Source of the DNA: Niveibacterium sp. 24ML
Lineage (GTDB): Bacteria > Pseudomonadota > Gammaproteobacteria > Burkholderiales > Rhodocyclaceae
Direction of reading: 5' to 3'
DNA length: 64,000 nt
NCBI RefSeq assembly: GCF_026586805.1
Contig: NZ_JAPFHA010000008.1
Coordinates: 62,001 to 126,000 of the forward strand
Positions within the stretch are counted from its first letter, which is position 1. Each line of letters begins with the position of its first letter. The notes beneath the pieces are model-generated. The model was not told the origin of the DNA. It worked only from the letters and a program-made list of their open reading frames with translations, and did not search any database. The position numbers and the translations under genes were made by a program. Shown piece by piece: positions 56,231-64,000 of the stretch.

Positions 56231-57365
56231 GGGCAATTTCATACAGCAATTGGCTGAGGGCGTTTCTTTGCTCGCCTCGGCAAAAACCTGGATCGAGGGT
56301 GACGCGATCCAGCAGTTACAAAACACTGCAAAACTCGAAGGCATGCGCCGTGTCGTCGGCATGCCGGATCTGCATCCGGGGCGTGGCTACCCGGTCGGCG
56401 CGGCGTTCTTCTCGTGCGGCCGCTACTACCCGGCGCTGATCGGCAACGACATCGGCTGCGGCATGGCGCTCTGGCAGACCTCGCTCGAACGCAGCAAACA
56501 CTCGGCGGACAAGCTCGAAAAGAAGCTGGGCAATATCGACGGGCCGCTTGGCGAGGATTGGCGCGAGCTGATCGCCGCGGAGGCCCTCGCACCCAGCGGC
56601 TACGAAGCCTCGCTTGGCACCATCGGCGGCGGCAATCACTTCGCCGAAGTGCAGGAGATCGATCGCGTACTCGATGCGCCGGCGCTGCAGCGCCTGGGTG
56701 TCGACAAGCGGCGGCTTCTGCTGCTGGTACACAGCGGCTCACGTGGGCTGGGGCAGGAAATCCTGCGCGATCATGTGGTGCGCTTCAACCATGCTGGGCT
56801 CGTCGAAAGCAGCGCAGAGAGCGACGCCTACCTCGCGCGCCACGCGCAGGCGCTGGCTTTCGCTCAGCTCAACCGGCGCCTGATCGCGCTGCGGATGCTC
56901 GAACGCCTGCGCGGCGAGGGCCAAGCGGTGCTTGATCTGAACCACAACCTGCTCGCACCCGCCGAAGTGGCCGGCGAGGCCGGCTGGCTGCACCGCAAGG
57001 GCGCTACACCGGCCGACGCGGGGGTGGTGGTGATCCCCGGCTCACGTGGCGACTACAGCTTCCTCGTCGAGCCGATTGCCGATGCGGCGAGCCTCTATTC
57101 GCTGGCGCATGGGGCCGGCCGGAAGTGGATGCGCGGCGACTGCAAGGACCGGCTTTCCGCCCGGTACTCCCTGCAGCAATTGAGCCGCACCGCGCTCGGT
57201 AGCCACGTCGTCTGCAAGGATCGCAGCCTGATCTTCGAGGAGGCGCCGGAAGCCTACAAGCCGATCGACACCGTCATCGACTCACTGCTGGGTGCTGGCG
57301 TGATCCGCGTGCTGGCAAGGCTCAAGCCAGTGCTGACTTACAAGACCAGCGGGGAGGCGTGTTGA
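56229..57365 (+). CDS. RtcB2, RtcB-family RNA ligase of the PrfH operon
   Basis: 378 aa, shorter than and clearly different from the RtcB at 16.5 kb. The metal ligands are conserved: Asp74 and Cys77 in GNDIGCGM, His137 in GGGNHFAEV, His168 in LVHSGSRG, His239 in DLNHNLL. The nucleophile is His294 in SLAHGAGR. It is translationally coupled to prfH (TGATG overlap). RtcB2 proteins paired with PrfH religate 16S rRNA cleaved in the decoding centre, as by colicin E3-type nucleases (published for E. coli strains). The start at 56229 lacks a good ribosome-binding site. Confidence 0.93.
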   Translation: MGNFIQQLAEGVSLLASAKTWIEGDAIQQLQNTAKLEGMRRVVGMPDLHPGRGYPVGAAFFSCGRYYPALIGNDIGCGMALWQTSLERSKHSADKLEKKLGNIDGPLGEDWRELIAAEALAPSGYEASLGTIGGGNHFAEVQEIDRVLDAPALQRLGVDKRRLLLLVHSGSRGLGQEILRDHVVRFNHAGLVESSAESDAYLARHAQALAFAQLNRRLIALRMLERLRGEGQAVLDLNHNLLAPAEVAGEAGWLHRKGATPADAGVVVIPGSRGDYSFLVEPIADAASLYSLAHGAGRKWMRGDCKDRLSARYSLQQLSRTALGSHVVCKDRSLIFEEAPEAYKPIDTVIDSLLGAGVIRVLARLKPVLTYKTSGEAC

Positions 57366-57994
57366 TGATCCTGATGCAACTATCCGCCTCGCAGGGGCCG
57401 CTTGAATGCGCGCTGGCGGTCGCCAAGGCACTCGAGCAACTGCAGCGCGAAGCGAATGCTGATGGCGTGCGGCTTGAGCTTGTCGAACACCTTACCGGTG
57501 CGCGCAAGGGGACCTACCTGTCGGCAACGGTGACCCTTGAGGGCACACAGGCCGCCGCGCTTGCGCGCCGCTGGGCAGGGACAGTGCAGTGGATCTGCGC
57601 GAGCCCGTTCCGCCCTGGTCACGCACGCAAGAACTGGTTCATCGGCGTGGCGGTGTACGACGAACCGCCGCCTGCGCAGATTGGCGAGATCCGCTTTGAA
57701 GCCTGTCGAGCCTCTGGCCCGGGTGGGCAACACGTCAACAAAACCGACTCCGCGATCCGCGCAACGCACAGTGCCAGCGGCATCAGCGTCAAGGTTCAGT
57801 CGCAGCGCAGCCAGCATGCCAACAAGCGGCTTGCCACGCTGCTGATCGAACAGAAGCTTGCCGAACAGGCCGACAAGGCAGCCGGCGCCTTGCGTGCCGA
57901 GCGGCGGATCTTTCACCATGGTGTTGAACGCGGCAATCCGGTTCGGGTGTTCCGTGGCGAGCGCTTCCTGCCCGACGACGCTGCGCCGGCTTGA
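57365..57994 (+). CDS. prfH: PrfH, release-factor homologue for damaged ribosomes
   Basis: 209 aa. The peptidyl-tRNA hydrolysis motif GGQ is at 120-122 in RASGPGGQHVNKTDSAIRATH. The C-terminal release-factor core ends HHGVERGNPVRVFRGERFLP. The N-terminal part (MQLSASQGPLECALAVAKALEQL) lacks domain 1 and the stop-codon-recognising elements of RF1 and RF2, as in PrfH. It frees the peptide from ribosomes stalled by decoding-centre cleavage so RtcB2 can repair the rRNA. The ATG at 57365 overlaps the rtcB2 stop; GGGGAGG is just upstream. Confidence 0.94.
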   Translation: MILMQLSASQGPLECALAVAKALEQLQREANADGVRLELVEHLTGARKGTYLSATVTLEGTQAAALARRWAGTVQWICASPFRPGHARKNWFIGVAVYDEPPPAQIGEIRFEACRASGPGGQHVNKTDSAIRATHSASGISVKVQSQRSQHANKRLATLLIEQKLAEQADKAAGALRAERRIFHHGVERGNPVRVFRGERFLPDDAAPA

Positions 57995-58010
57995 TCCAAG
58001 CTGAAGTGTG

Positions 58011-58045
58011 TGAAGCCCTGTCGTGTTGTTTGCGACAGGGCTTCA
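58011..58045 (+). terminator. strong hairpin after prfH
   Basis: TGAAGCCCTGTCG and CGACAGGGCTTCA form a perfect 13-bp stem with a 9-nt loop, 16 bp after the prfH stop. No T tract follows, so it may be an RNA stabiliser or an imperfect terminator. Confidence 0.65.
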
Positions 58046-58338
58046 CGGCACAACGCAGCGCGACTAGACTGCGGGCTCAGCTTACGTGTCGACCTCTCGA
58101 TCCATCATGCACAACGCGCTTGCCATCCGAGCCTGCACTGCGGCCTTCCCGGCCGAAGCAGACGCGCGCCTGTGCGGGCTGAAATCCAAAAAACGTCTGC
58201 TCCGCTGACGGGGAGTCGTGTCCCGTCGGGCGGCATGCCGGACGGGATCAGCCAGTCGTTTCGCAAGTCTGTTTGACCCCCGAATCGATGCCTTGCCCGA
58301 CGGAACGGTGTTAACCATTCGTTCACAAGGAGGCAAGC
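58046..58338. other. 293-bp gap upstream of the dapA-like gene
   Basis: It contains a CCCGTC/GACGGG inverted pair near 58218-58245 and the promoter side of the dapA-like gene (GGAGG before 58339). No open frame or RNA gene is supported. Confidence 0.5.
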
Positions 58339-59214
58339 ATGCAATCGATTTTTGAAGGTCTCTGGATTCCCATCGTCACCCCGTTCCGCGAGGATCGGGT
58401 CGATCACCCGGCGCTTGAACGCTTGGCGCAGCATCTTGCGGGGCAGGGCATCGCCGGTTTCGTGGCCGGCGCCACGACCGGCGAGGGGGTCTTGCTCCGC
58501 GCGGGCGAGCAGGAAGCGGTGTTTGCCAGCTTGCGCCGGGCAGCCCCTGCGCTGCCGATCGTCTTGGGTGTCACCGCGTTTTCAACCGACGCGGCCACCG
58601 CGCAGGCGCGGGCCCTTGCGGCATTGCGCCCTGAGGGTTTGCTGGTGACGCCACCGGCCTATGTGCTCCCCGCGCAAGCGGGCATTCGGCGGCACTTCGA
58701 GGTGGTGGCCGAGGCGGCCGATCTGCCGCTGCTGGTCTACAACATCCCCTACCGCACGGGTGTGACGGTGGAGCTGGAAACGCTGCAGGCACTCGCGACG
58801 GACCCGCGCATCGCCGGCATCAAGGAATGTGGTGGCAGCCCCGAGCGCCTGATGCGCCTGGTGCACGAAACGCCGCTGCGGGTGCTGTCGGGCGACGACA
58901 GCCAGAATTTCGTTGCGCTGTGCCTCGGCGCGCACGGCAGCATCGCCGCCTCGGCGCACATCCGCCCCGATCTGCATGTGCGGATGCATGCCCTGCTGCG
59001 GGCGGGGCAGGTGGATGCGGCGCGGCAGATTGCGGTGTCGCTGCAGGCAATGATCGCGGCCCTGTTCGCAGAACCCAATCCGGCCCCCTTGAAGGCTTGG
59101 CTTGAGGGCGAGGGCTGGTGCGCCGCCGATCTGCGCTTGCCCTTCACGGCGGCTACGGCGCCCTTGCGTGAGACGCTCGCTCGCCATGGGCGGGTGTTGC
59201 AGGCCCTCGCTTGA
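58339..59214 (+). CDS. DapA-family aldolase/lyase (dihydrodipicolinate synthase-like)
   Basis: 291 aa, normal length. Schiff-base Lys162 in GIKECGG, Tyr134 and Arg139 in VYNIPYRTG, and the Thr46-Thr47 pair in GATTGEG are all present, which are the residues needed by DapA for pyruvate binding and the proton relay. Sequence alone does not separate true 4-hydroxy-tetrahydrodipicolinate synthase from other pyruvate lyases. The complete triad favours DapA. AAGGAGG precedes the ATG. No other lysine genes are beside it, so a second, paralogous DapA is possible. Confidence 0.85.
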   Translation: MQSIFEGLWIPIVTPFREDRVDHPALERLAQHLAGQGIAGFVAGATTGEGVLLRAGEQEAVFASLRRAAPALPIVLGVTAFSTDAATAQARALAALRPEGLLVTPPAYVLPAQAGIRRHFEVVAEAADLPLLVYNIPYRTGVTVELETLQALATDPRIAGIKECGGSPERLMRLVHETPLRVLSGDDSQNFVALCLGAHGSIAASAHIRPDLHVRMHALLRAGQVDAARQIAVSLQAMIAALFAEPNPAPLKAWLEGEGWCAADLRLPFTAATAPLRETLARHGRVLQALA

Positions 59215-59235
59215 GGGGGCCTTGGGCGCGCCGCC

Positions 59236-60588
59236 TCAGAGCGTGTGGCCGACCCGTTCGCGCAGGCGTTCGAGCGCCACAGCTTCACCGCGCAGCTTGA
59301 AGTGAGCGCCGTCTTCGTCGGCGCGCTCTTCAAGTACCTGGCAGGTTTCGTAGATGTCCTTGCGCAATTGCTGCGCCGACCAGGGCAGCAGCAGTTCGAT
59401 TTCGACCAGATCGCGCTGGAAGAAGGCAACGATGGTGGCGTGCATGCGCGCCACGTCTTCCGGCCTGCGTGCGCTCATCACCACGCAGTCCGGGTACTGC
59501 GCGCGCAACGCGGCTTCGCATTCGGCCTGCGCGGTGGCGTCGCCGACATGGTCGATCTTGTTGAAGACGCGGATGCGCGGCAGCGTGTCGGCGCCGATTT
59601 CCTTGAGCACTTCGTCGGTCACCATCAGCTGGCGCTCGAAACCGGGGTCGCTGGCGTCGATCACATGCAGCAGCAGCTCGGCGTCCAGCGCTTCATCGAG
59701 CGTGGATTTGAACGAGGCCACCAGGCCGTGCGGCAGGTTCTTGATGAAGCCCACGGTATCGCTGACCAGGATGCGCGGCACGCTTTCCGGGTAGAGCGCG
59801 CGCACGGTCGTATCCAGCGTCGCGAACAACTTGTTGGCGACCAGCACTTCGCTGCCGGTGAGCGCACGCATCAGCGTGGACTTGCCGGCGTTGGTGTAGC
59901 CGACCAGCGCGACGCTGGGCAGGCTTTGGCGACCCTGCCGGCGGGCGCGCTGGGTTTCACGCGTGGCGTTCATGCCGACGATTTCGAGCTGCAGTTCGGC
60001 GATGCGGTCGCGGATCTTGCGGCGGTCCAGCTCGGTGTGCGATTCACCGGCGCCGCGTCCGCCTACGCCGCTGCGCTGGCGCCCCTGCGGGCCGGCCAGC
60101 TTGGCCGCTTCGCGCAGGCGCGGGGCCATGTAGCCCAGGCGCGCGATTTCCACCTGGGCCTTGGCGGCCGGTGAGCGTGCGTTGCGGTGGAAGATCTCGA
60201 GGATCACCATGGTGCGGTCCATCACCTCGCAGCCCACGGCCAGCTCAAGATTGCGCGCCTGCGACGGCGAGATCTCGTGATCGACCAGCACGAATTCGAT
60301 GTCGCCGCCTTCCGGGTCGACCGACAGCGGGGTGCCGTCCATCTCGTCGAAGCCGGCTTCGCCGGTGACATAGGCGTGGATTTCCTGCCGCTTGCCGACG
60401 CCAAGGTAGCCGGTCTGGTCGAAGCCGCTGCGTTTCTGCGTAAAGGTGCGAACCACCGTCAGGCCCAGCGTCTTGGCGAGCTCACGCAGCTCGGTCAGCG
60501 AGGCTTCGAACTCGATATCGCTGACGTTAGGCAGTTGTACCGCCGCCACAACGGCACGTACGGGCTGGTCTTTGACTTCGTTTTGCAT
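59236..60588 (-). CDS. hflX: HflX ribosome-splitting GTPase
   Basis: 450 aa. The N-terminal HflX domain (RTFTQKRSGFDQTGYLGVGKRQEI) is followed by a helical linker with GRQRSGVGGRGAGESHTELDRRKI, the best family signature. The G domain has Walker A VGYTNAGKST, DTVGFI for G3, and FNKID for G4. HflX rescues stalled or heat-shocked ribosomes. It stands alone here, without the hfq or hflKC genes that usually surround it. Confidence 0.95.
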   Translation of the reverse strand: MQNEVKDQPVRAVVAAVQLPNVSDIEFEASLTELRELAKTLGLTVVRTFTQKRSGFDQTGYLGVGKRQEIHAYVTGEAGFDEMDGTPLSVDPEGGDIEFVLVDHEISPSQARNLELAVGCEVMDRTMVILEIFHRNARSPAAKAQVEIARLGYMAPRLREAAKLAGPQGRQRSGVGGRGAGESHTELDRRKIRDRIAELQLEIVGMNATRETQRARRQGRQSLPSVALVGYTNAGKSTLMRALTGSEVLVANKLFATLDTTVRALYPESVPRILVSDTVGFIKNLPHGLVASFKSTLDEALDAELLLHVIDASDPGFERQLMVTDEVLKEIGADTLPRIRVFNKIDHVGDATAQAECEAALRAQYPDCVVMSARRPEDVARMHATIVAFFQRDLVEIELLLPWSAQQLRKDIYETCQVLEERADEDGAHFKLRGEAVALERLRERVGHTL

Positions 60589-60684
60589 TCGCGGGTCGCA
60601 GCTTTTCAGATGGGCAAAGGCAGATAGTACCCGGCGGCGCGGGGCAGGTCGTGCCAGGCCGGCGCCGCCGCGTACAGGCGGGGC

Positions 60685-62916
60685 TCAGGCCTCGGCCTGC
60701 CGCTTGCGGCGGAACCAGCTCAGGCCGATCCAGGCGACCCCGACGAGGGTGAAGAGCTTGAGCCCGGTGACAAAGGGCGACGCGGGCCGCGGCGGTGTCA
60801 CGCCGGTGAGCAGGCGCGGCGCGAAGCCAAAGGCTTCTTCAAGCGACTGCGGGTCGGCGAAAGCCGGGTAGTCGCCCACCCATACCTGGGGCACCTGGCG
60901 CGGGCGGTTGCCGCCTGGCGCATTCGGATTGCAGCCAGCACCCAGCGTGAGGTTGCACTCGCTGAACGGCACATTGCGCTTCTTGAGCCAGTCGCGGCTT
61001 TCATTGCATTCGGGGCAATCGACGCGGGTGTAGAGCGTGACCGGCGGCAGGCCCGCCGTGCCCAGCATCTTCACGTCGTAGACCAGCGGCGCGCGGCCCG
61101 GCGGGGTACCGATGCGGCGCGGGCAACTGGCGAGGGTGCCGGACTCGATGGCGGCCTTGATCGCGTCGGGCTTGTAGCCTTCGATCAGGGGGCCACAGGA
61201 GCGCGCGATCACCGGCAGCGGCACGTTGCCGGCCTCTTCCAGCAGGGCCGAGCGGCATGCCACACCGGCATTGCCGGGCTGCCGCACATTGCAGAAGTAG
61301 ATCAGCACATCGCCCCTGACGGCGGCAAAGCTGGCGGCAATGTCCTCACACTCGGGGCAGTCATGATCACGGAAGATGACCACCCAGCCTTGCCGGGCGA
61401 CGCGCTCGGCCACGCTCTCGCCAGTGTCGGCAGCCGACGAAGCGCCGGCGCGCTGCAGGTCGGCCGTCACCATCAGGTGCTTGGCGGCCATGCCCAGGTT
61501 CGAAATCCACAGCGCCAGCAGGCCGATCAGGACCAGGCAGCCGATTCCCAGCAGCTTGAGCGGCCCCTGCGCATCGTGTTCGGGCTCGCCGAACGCGTTG
61601 CTGGCCGGGTTGCCGGGGATCAGCATCAGGCTCAGATAGACGGTGATCGCGAGCATCAGTTCAAGGCCCAGCACGTAGTCGTGCAGGCGGAACAACTGGA
61701 AGACGCCGCCGGTGAAGAGATTGAGCAGGCAGATGCTGGCGACGAAGAGCACGACCCACTGGCCGCTGAGCCCCAGGTCGCGCAATCGCAGGGTGAGCAG
61801 GCGCAAGGCTGCAACCAGGGTCAGCACCACCAGCGTGGGCAGCATCGACAGCACGCTCATGCCCGCCGTCATGATGGCCGTCAGCCCGCCAAAGGTGGCC
61901 TGGCTGAGCAGATGCTCGATCACCACCACCGCGACCAGCATCACCACCACGGCCGCCAGTGCGCTGTAAGAGGCATAGCGCAAGCGGCCGATCCGTGAGC
62001 CCAGGTTCAACCAGCTCAGCCAGCCCGGCGGCGGGGCGTCGGGGTCGCCGAAGAGGTTGGCCTCCGCCGAGCCTGGCATCACCATCAACAGCACAAGCGC
62101 CCAGAAACCCAAGGTTCTGGCCAGCGTTCGTCCGGTTTCGCCGGCCGCCAGCAGGGCGCCGAAGAGCGCAAGGAAGCCGAGCAACCAGAGACCGCTGCGG
62201 TTCAGATCGTGCAGGCGCAGCACGCTCAGGCGCGCGCCAAGCAGCAGGATGAACAGGTAGAGCAGCAGCACCGCAACGATGCCGGCATTGCTCGCTGCGT
62301 TGCGAAAGCCGCCTTCGAAGGCCTGCAGCATGATCGCGGCGCCGCTGAGCTGGCCCACGAGGAACAGCAGGCTGATGAAGCACACATAGCGCAGGCAGCC
62401 CATGCGGCCATCCAGGCTGATGCCCCAGAAGCGGGTGTCGCTGTAGCCGGGCTCCGGCGCGAGGGCGTCCGCCTCGCTTGCGAGCCCGGTGCTGGGTGCG
62501 GCGCCATTGCTGGCCGCGCAGGCTGCGCAGAAGCCGGGCGCTTCGACCGGTGTGCCGCAGCGATAGCAACCGATCTTCTCGCCGGTGAGGCGGGGCGGGG
62601 GCTGCTGCGGCGCCAGTGCAAGGCCAGATTCGGTTGGGGCCGGCACGGCCTGCGGCGCGGGGGCTGCAGGCGGCGCGGCGGCAAGGTCCGGCTTGATCGT
62701 GACGTCCATGCCGATGTCGCGCAAACGCGCCATCAACCGTTCGGCCTGCTCCAGCGACTGTTTGCGTTTGATTGCCACCGCACGCCCGACGAACATGGCG
62801 TCGATCTGCAGGGCGGTCAGCTTGAGCTGGGTGCTCAGCGACTCGCGTACCGCCGCCTCGTCAAAACCGCTCAGGCAGCGGCCGCTGAAGATCACGATGA
62901 AGGTGTTGTCGTTCAT
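60685..62916 (-). CDS. double DUF805 membrane protein fused to glutaredoxin-like domains
   Basis: 743 aa from the ATG at 62916. Order: an N-terminal domain of about 75 residues (TFIVIFSGRCLSGFDEAAVRESLSTQLKLTALQIDAMF), a Pro/Ala linker, a zinc ribbon (IGCYRCGTPVEAPGFCAACAA), two DUF805 units with four helices each (SLDGRMGCLRYVCFISLLFLVG; GSRIGRLRYASYSALAAVV), then two thioredoxin-like domains with CPEC motifs (VVIFRDHDCPECEDIA; VTLYTRVDCPECNESRDWLKKRNVPF). A C-terminal helix closes it. Small DUF805 proteins are usually single. I know no named family with this full order. Confidence 0.8.
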   Translation of the reverse strand: MNDNTFIVIFSGRCLSGFDEAAVRESLSTQLKLTALQIDAMFVGRAVAIKRKQSLEQAERLMARLRDIGMDVTIKPDLAAAPPAAPAPQAVPAPTESGLALAPQQPPPRLTGEKIGCYRCGTPVEAPGFCAACAASNGAAPSTGLASEADALAPEPGYSDTRFWGISLDGRMGCLRYVCFISLLFLVGQLSGAAIMLQAFEGGFRNAASNAGIVAVLLLYLFILLLGARLSVLRLHDLNRSGLWLLGFLALFGALLAAGETGRTLARTLGFWALVLLMVMPGSAEANLFGDPDAPPPGWLSWLNLGSRIGRLRYASYSALAAVVVMLVAVVVIEHLLSQATFGGLTAIMTAGMSVLSMLPTLVVLTLVAALRLLTLRLRDLGLSGQWVVLFVASICLLNLFTGGVFQLFRLHDYVLGLELMLAITVYLSLMLIPGNPASNAFGEPEHDAQGPLKLLGIGCLVLIGLLALWISNLGMAAKHLMVTADLQRAGASSAADTGESVAERVARQGWVVIFRDHDCPECEDIAASFAAVRGDVLIYFCNVRQPGNAGVACRSALLEEAGNVPLPVIARSCGPLIEGYKPDAIKAAIESGTLASCPRRIGTPPGRAPLVYDVKMLGTAGLPPVTLYTRVDCPECNESRDWLKKRNVPFSECNLTLGAGCNPNAPGGNRPRQVPQVWVGDYPAFADPQSLEEAFGFAPRLLTGVTPPRPASPFVTGLKLFTLVGVAWIGLSWFRRKRQAEA

Positions 62917-63066
62917 GGGGCGGGCAGATTCAGGATTGGGGGCGGACGCAGTGTGCCCGCAGAAGGCCGGGTCTGTCTTGACGCTGGCGCGGCCGCGCGC
63001 GCCGGCAGGCCCGGAAAGCACAAACCCGCCAGGGGCGGGCTTGTGCGTCAGCAGCCGGATCGCTGC

Positions 63067-63546
63067 TTAGTGCTGGTGGCCGTGGTCGCCGTGCACATGT
63101 TCATGCTCGATCTCTTCCACGGTCGCGGCACGTACGTCCAGCACCTTGGCGCTGCAGCGCAAGGGCTTGCCGGCCAGCGGGTGGTTGCCGTCCAGCATCA
63201 CGACCTGGCCCTTGATCTTGGTGACAAAGAAGTAACGCATCTCGCCATCGGCCCCCATGCGCTGCAGCTGGCCACCGACCTTCACGCCGGGCGGGAATTC
63301 ACTCTTGGGCATGGTTTGCATCAGGCTCTCGTCGCGCTCGCCAAAGGCGTCTTCCACCGGCAGGTTCAGCGTCACCGAGAAGCCGGCTTCCTGGCCTTCG
63401 AGCGCTGCTTCCAGTTTCGGGAAAACGTTCTCGTAGCCGCCATGCAGGTAGGCCATGGCTTGCTTGCCATCGTTGTAGATGAACAAGCCCTTGGGGTCGG
63501 TCACCTTCAGCAGCAGGGTGACGGCGGTGTTCTTTTCGATTTTCAT
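63067..63546 (-). CDS. SlyD-like FKBP-type peptidyl-prolyl isomerase
   Basis: 159 aa. MKIEKNTAVTLLLKVTDPKG starts an FKBP domain; the inserted-in-flap domain follows GERDESLMQTMPKSEFPPG...VKVGGQLQRM, and the FKBP motif LDGNHPLAGKPLRCSAKV ends it, exactly as in SlyD. The His-rich tail EHEHVHGDHGHQH resembles SlyD metal-binding tails but is short. It is a chaperone and isomerase, possibly helping nickel delivery. The ATG at 63546 is the family start; a longer frame to 63756 is not conserved. Confidence 0.93.
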   Translation of the reverse strand: MKIEKNTAVTLLLKVTDPKGLFIYNDGKQAMAYLHGGYENVFPKLEAALEGQEAGFSVTLNLPVEDAFGERDESLMQTMPKSEFPPGVKVGGQLQRMGADGEMRYFFVTKIKGQVVMLDGNHPLAGKPLRCSAKVLDVRAATVEEIEHEHVHGDHGHQH

Positions 63547-63754
63547 GGTTGCAGTTTGCCGGAGCGGATTGGATAGCCCGCCATTCTCGCCCGATCTGGC
63601 CGCCGCTTGTAGCCCCCGTCGCATCAACTGGGTGGGGCGGACTTGCGGCGGCGCTTGTCGCAGGCGCGCGACCCGGCGCATGATTGGGCGTTGGTCGGCG
63701 AACCACTGGGCTCGCATCGGCCAGCACCCTTCCCAAGACGTGCGGGGGGCCACC

Positions 63755-64000
63755 ATGCGTCCAGCCCTGAGTGCCGAGGCAATCGTATGCCCGGATCGAG
63801 TCGCCGATCTGCTGAGCCTGCAGAACGAAGTGCTGGAGGCCGTGGCGGTAGGCTTGCCGCTGCATCAGACGCTTGATCTGTTGTGCCGGCGGGTCGAGGC
63901 CCTCGCAGGCGATGTCCGCTGCTCGGTGCTGCTGCTCGATGGCACGCACCTGCGCCACGGCGCGGCGCCCAGCCTGCCTGCGGCCTACACCGCCGCAATC
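63755..64000 (+). CDS. GAF-domain signalling protein, N-terminus only
   Basis: Open to the window end (82 codons so far). VADLLSLQNEVLEAVAVGLPLHQTLDLLCRRVEALAGDVRCSVLLLDGTHLRHGAAPSLPAAYTAAI is the typical start of a GAF domain as found upstream of GGDEF, EAL or histidine-kinase modules in this group. The downstream output cannot be seen. The ATG at 63755 follows GGGGGG. It is divergent from the slyD-like gene. Confidence 0.8.
   Translation, partial: MRPALSAEAIVCPDRVADLLSLQNEVLEAVAVGLPLHQTLDLLCRRVEALAGDVRCSVLLLDGTHLRHGAAPSLPAAYTAAI

Overview
The window is about 66% GC and densely coded. Its gene content points to a Rhodocyclales-type betaproteobacterium (Azoarcus, Thauera, Niveibacterium or Uliginosibacterium relatives). 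The pointers are a LivFGHMK/AMP-ligase cluster with a Crp/Fnr regulator, NnrU, DUF3422, a FliL-like protein, PHA-related enzymes and ExeA/GspA-GspB. The taxonomic call is inference from gene content. There are no rRNA genes, no canonical tRNA genes, no CRISPR array and no transposase in the window.

Layout. 0-1.8 kb: a small PstS-like protein and an outer-membrane porin. 1.8-10.3 kb: a minus-strand operon encoding an acyl-CoA ligase and an ABC transporter (ligase, LivG, LivH, LivM, LivK-like, LivF), divergent from a Crp/Fnr regulator and interrupted by two copies of an intergenic palindromic repeat. 10.4-14.1 kb: OmpA-family protein, MaoC/PhaJ-like hydratase, DUF4105 membrane protein and a PilH-like receiver protein. 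14.1-19.7 kb: an RNA-repair locus. The sigma54 activator RtcR is divergent from a sigma54 promoter, a structured leader RNA with a tRNA-like 3' end, a zinc-ribbon protein, RtcB, a lower-GC gene of unknown function, and RtcA. 19.8-35.7 kb: envelope and housekeeping genes including MetH, a PaiB-like FMN protein, NnrU, a chemoreceptor, an AI-2E family transporter and a CotH-type lipoprotein. 35.7-49.6 kb: orphan ParA, AlkD-like, YgjP-like protease, PAS-PAS-GGDEF, FliL-like, DUF3422, a type 2 PHA depolymerase, a TonB-like protein, a YbaY-NlpE-META fusion and a second chemoreceptor. 49.7-56 kb: a 46-aa basic protein, an ABC-F ATPase, GspA-GspB and a membrane-anchored receiver protein. 56-58 kb: a second RNA-repair locus, rtcB2-prfH, behind a short leader ORF and hairpins. 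58.3-64 kb: a DapA-family lyase, HflX, a DUF805/glutaredoxin fusion, a SlyD-like isomerase and the start of a GAF protein.

The most interesting material is the pair of independent RtcB systems 40 kb apart. The first (rtcR/rtcBA) is predicted to be switched on by RNA damage through the CARF domain of RtcR. Its transcript begins with about 170 nt of structured non-coding RNA that ends in a T-arm minihelix with ACCA, like a tRNA, yet no rsr/Ro60 gene is present. The second (rtcB2-prfH) matches the known rescue-and-repair system for ribosomes cleaved in the decoding centre. Its 5' region carries a 14-codon Cys-rich ORF with a strong ribosome-binding site, a hairpin, and a predicted stem over the rtcB2 start codon, which together suggest translation-coupled control.
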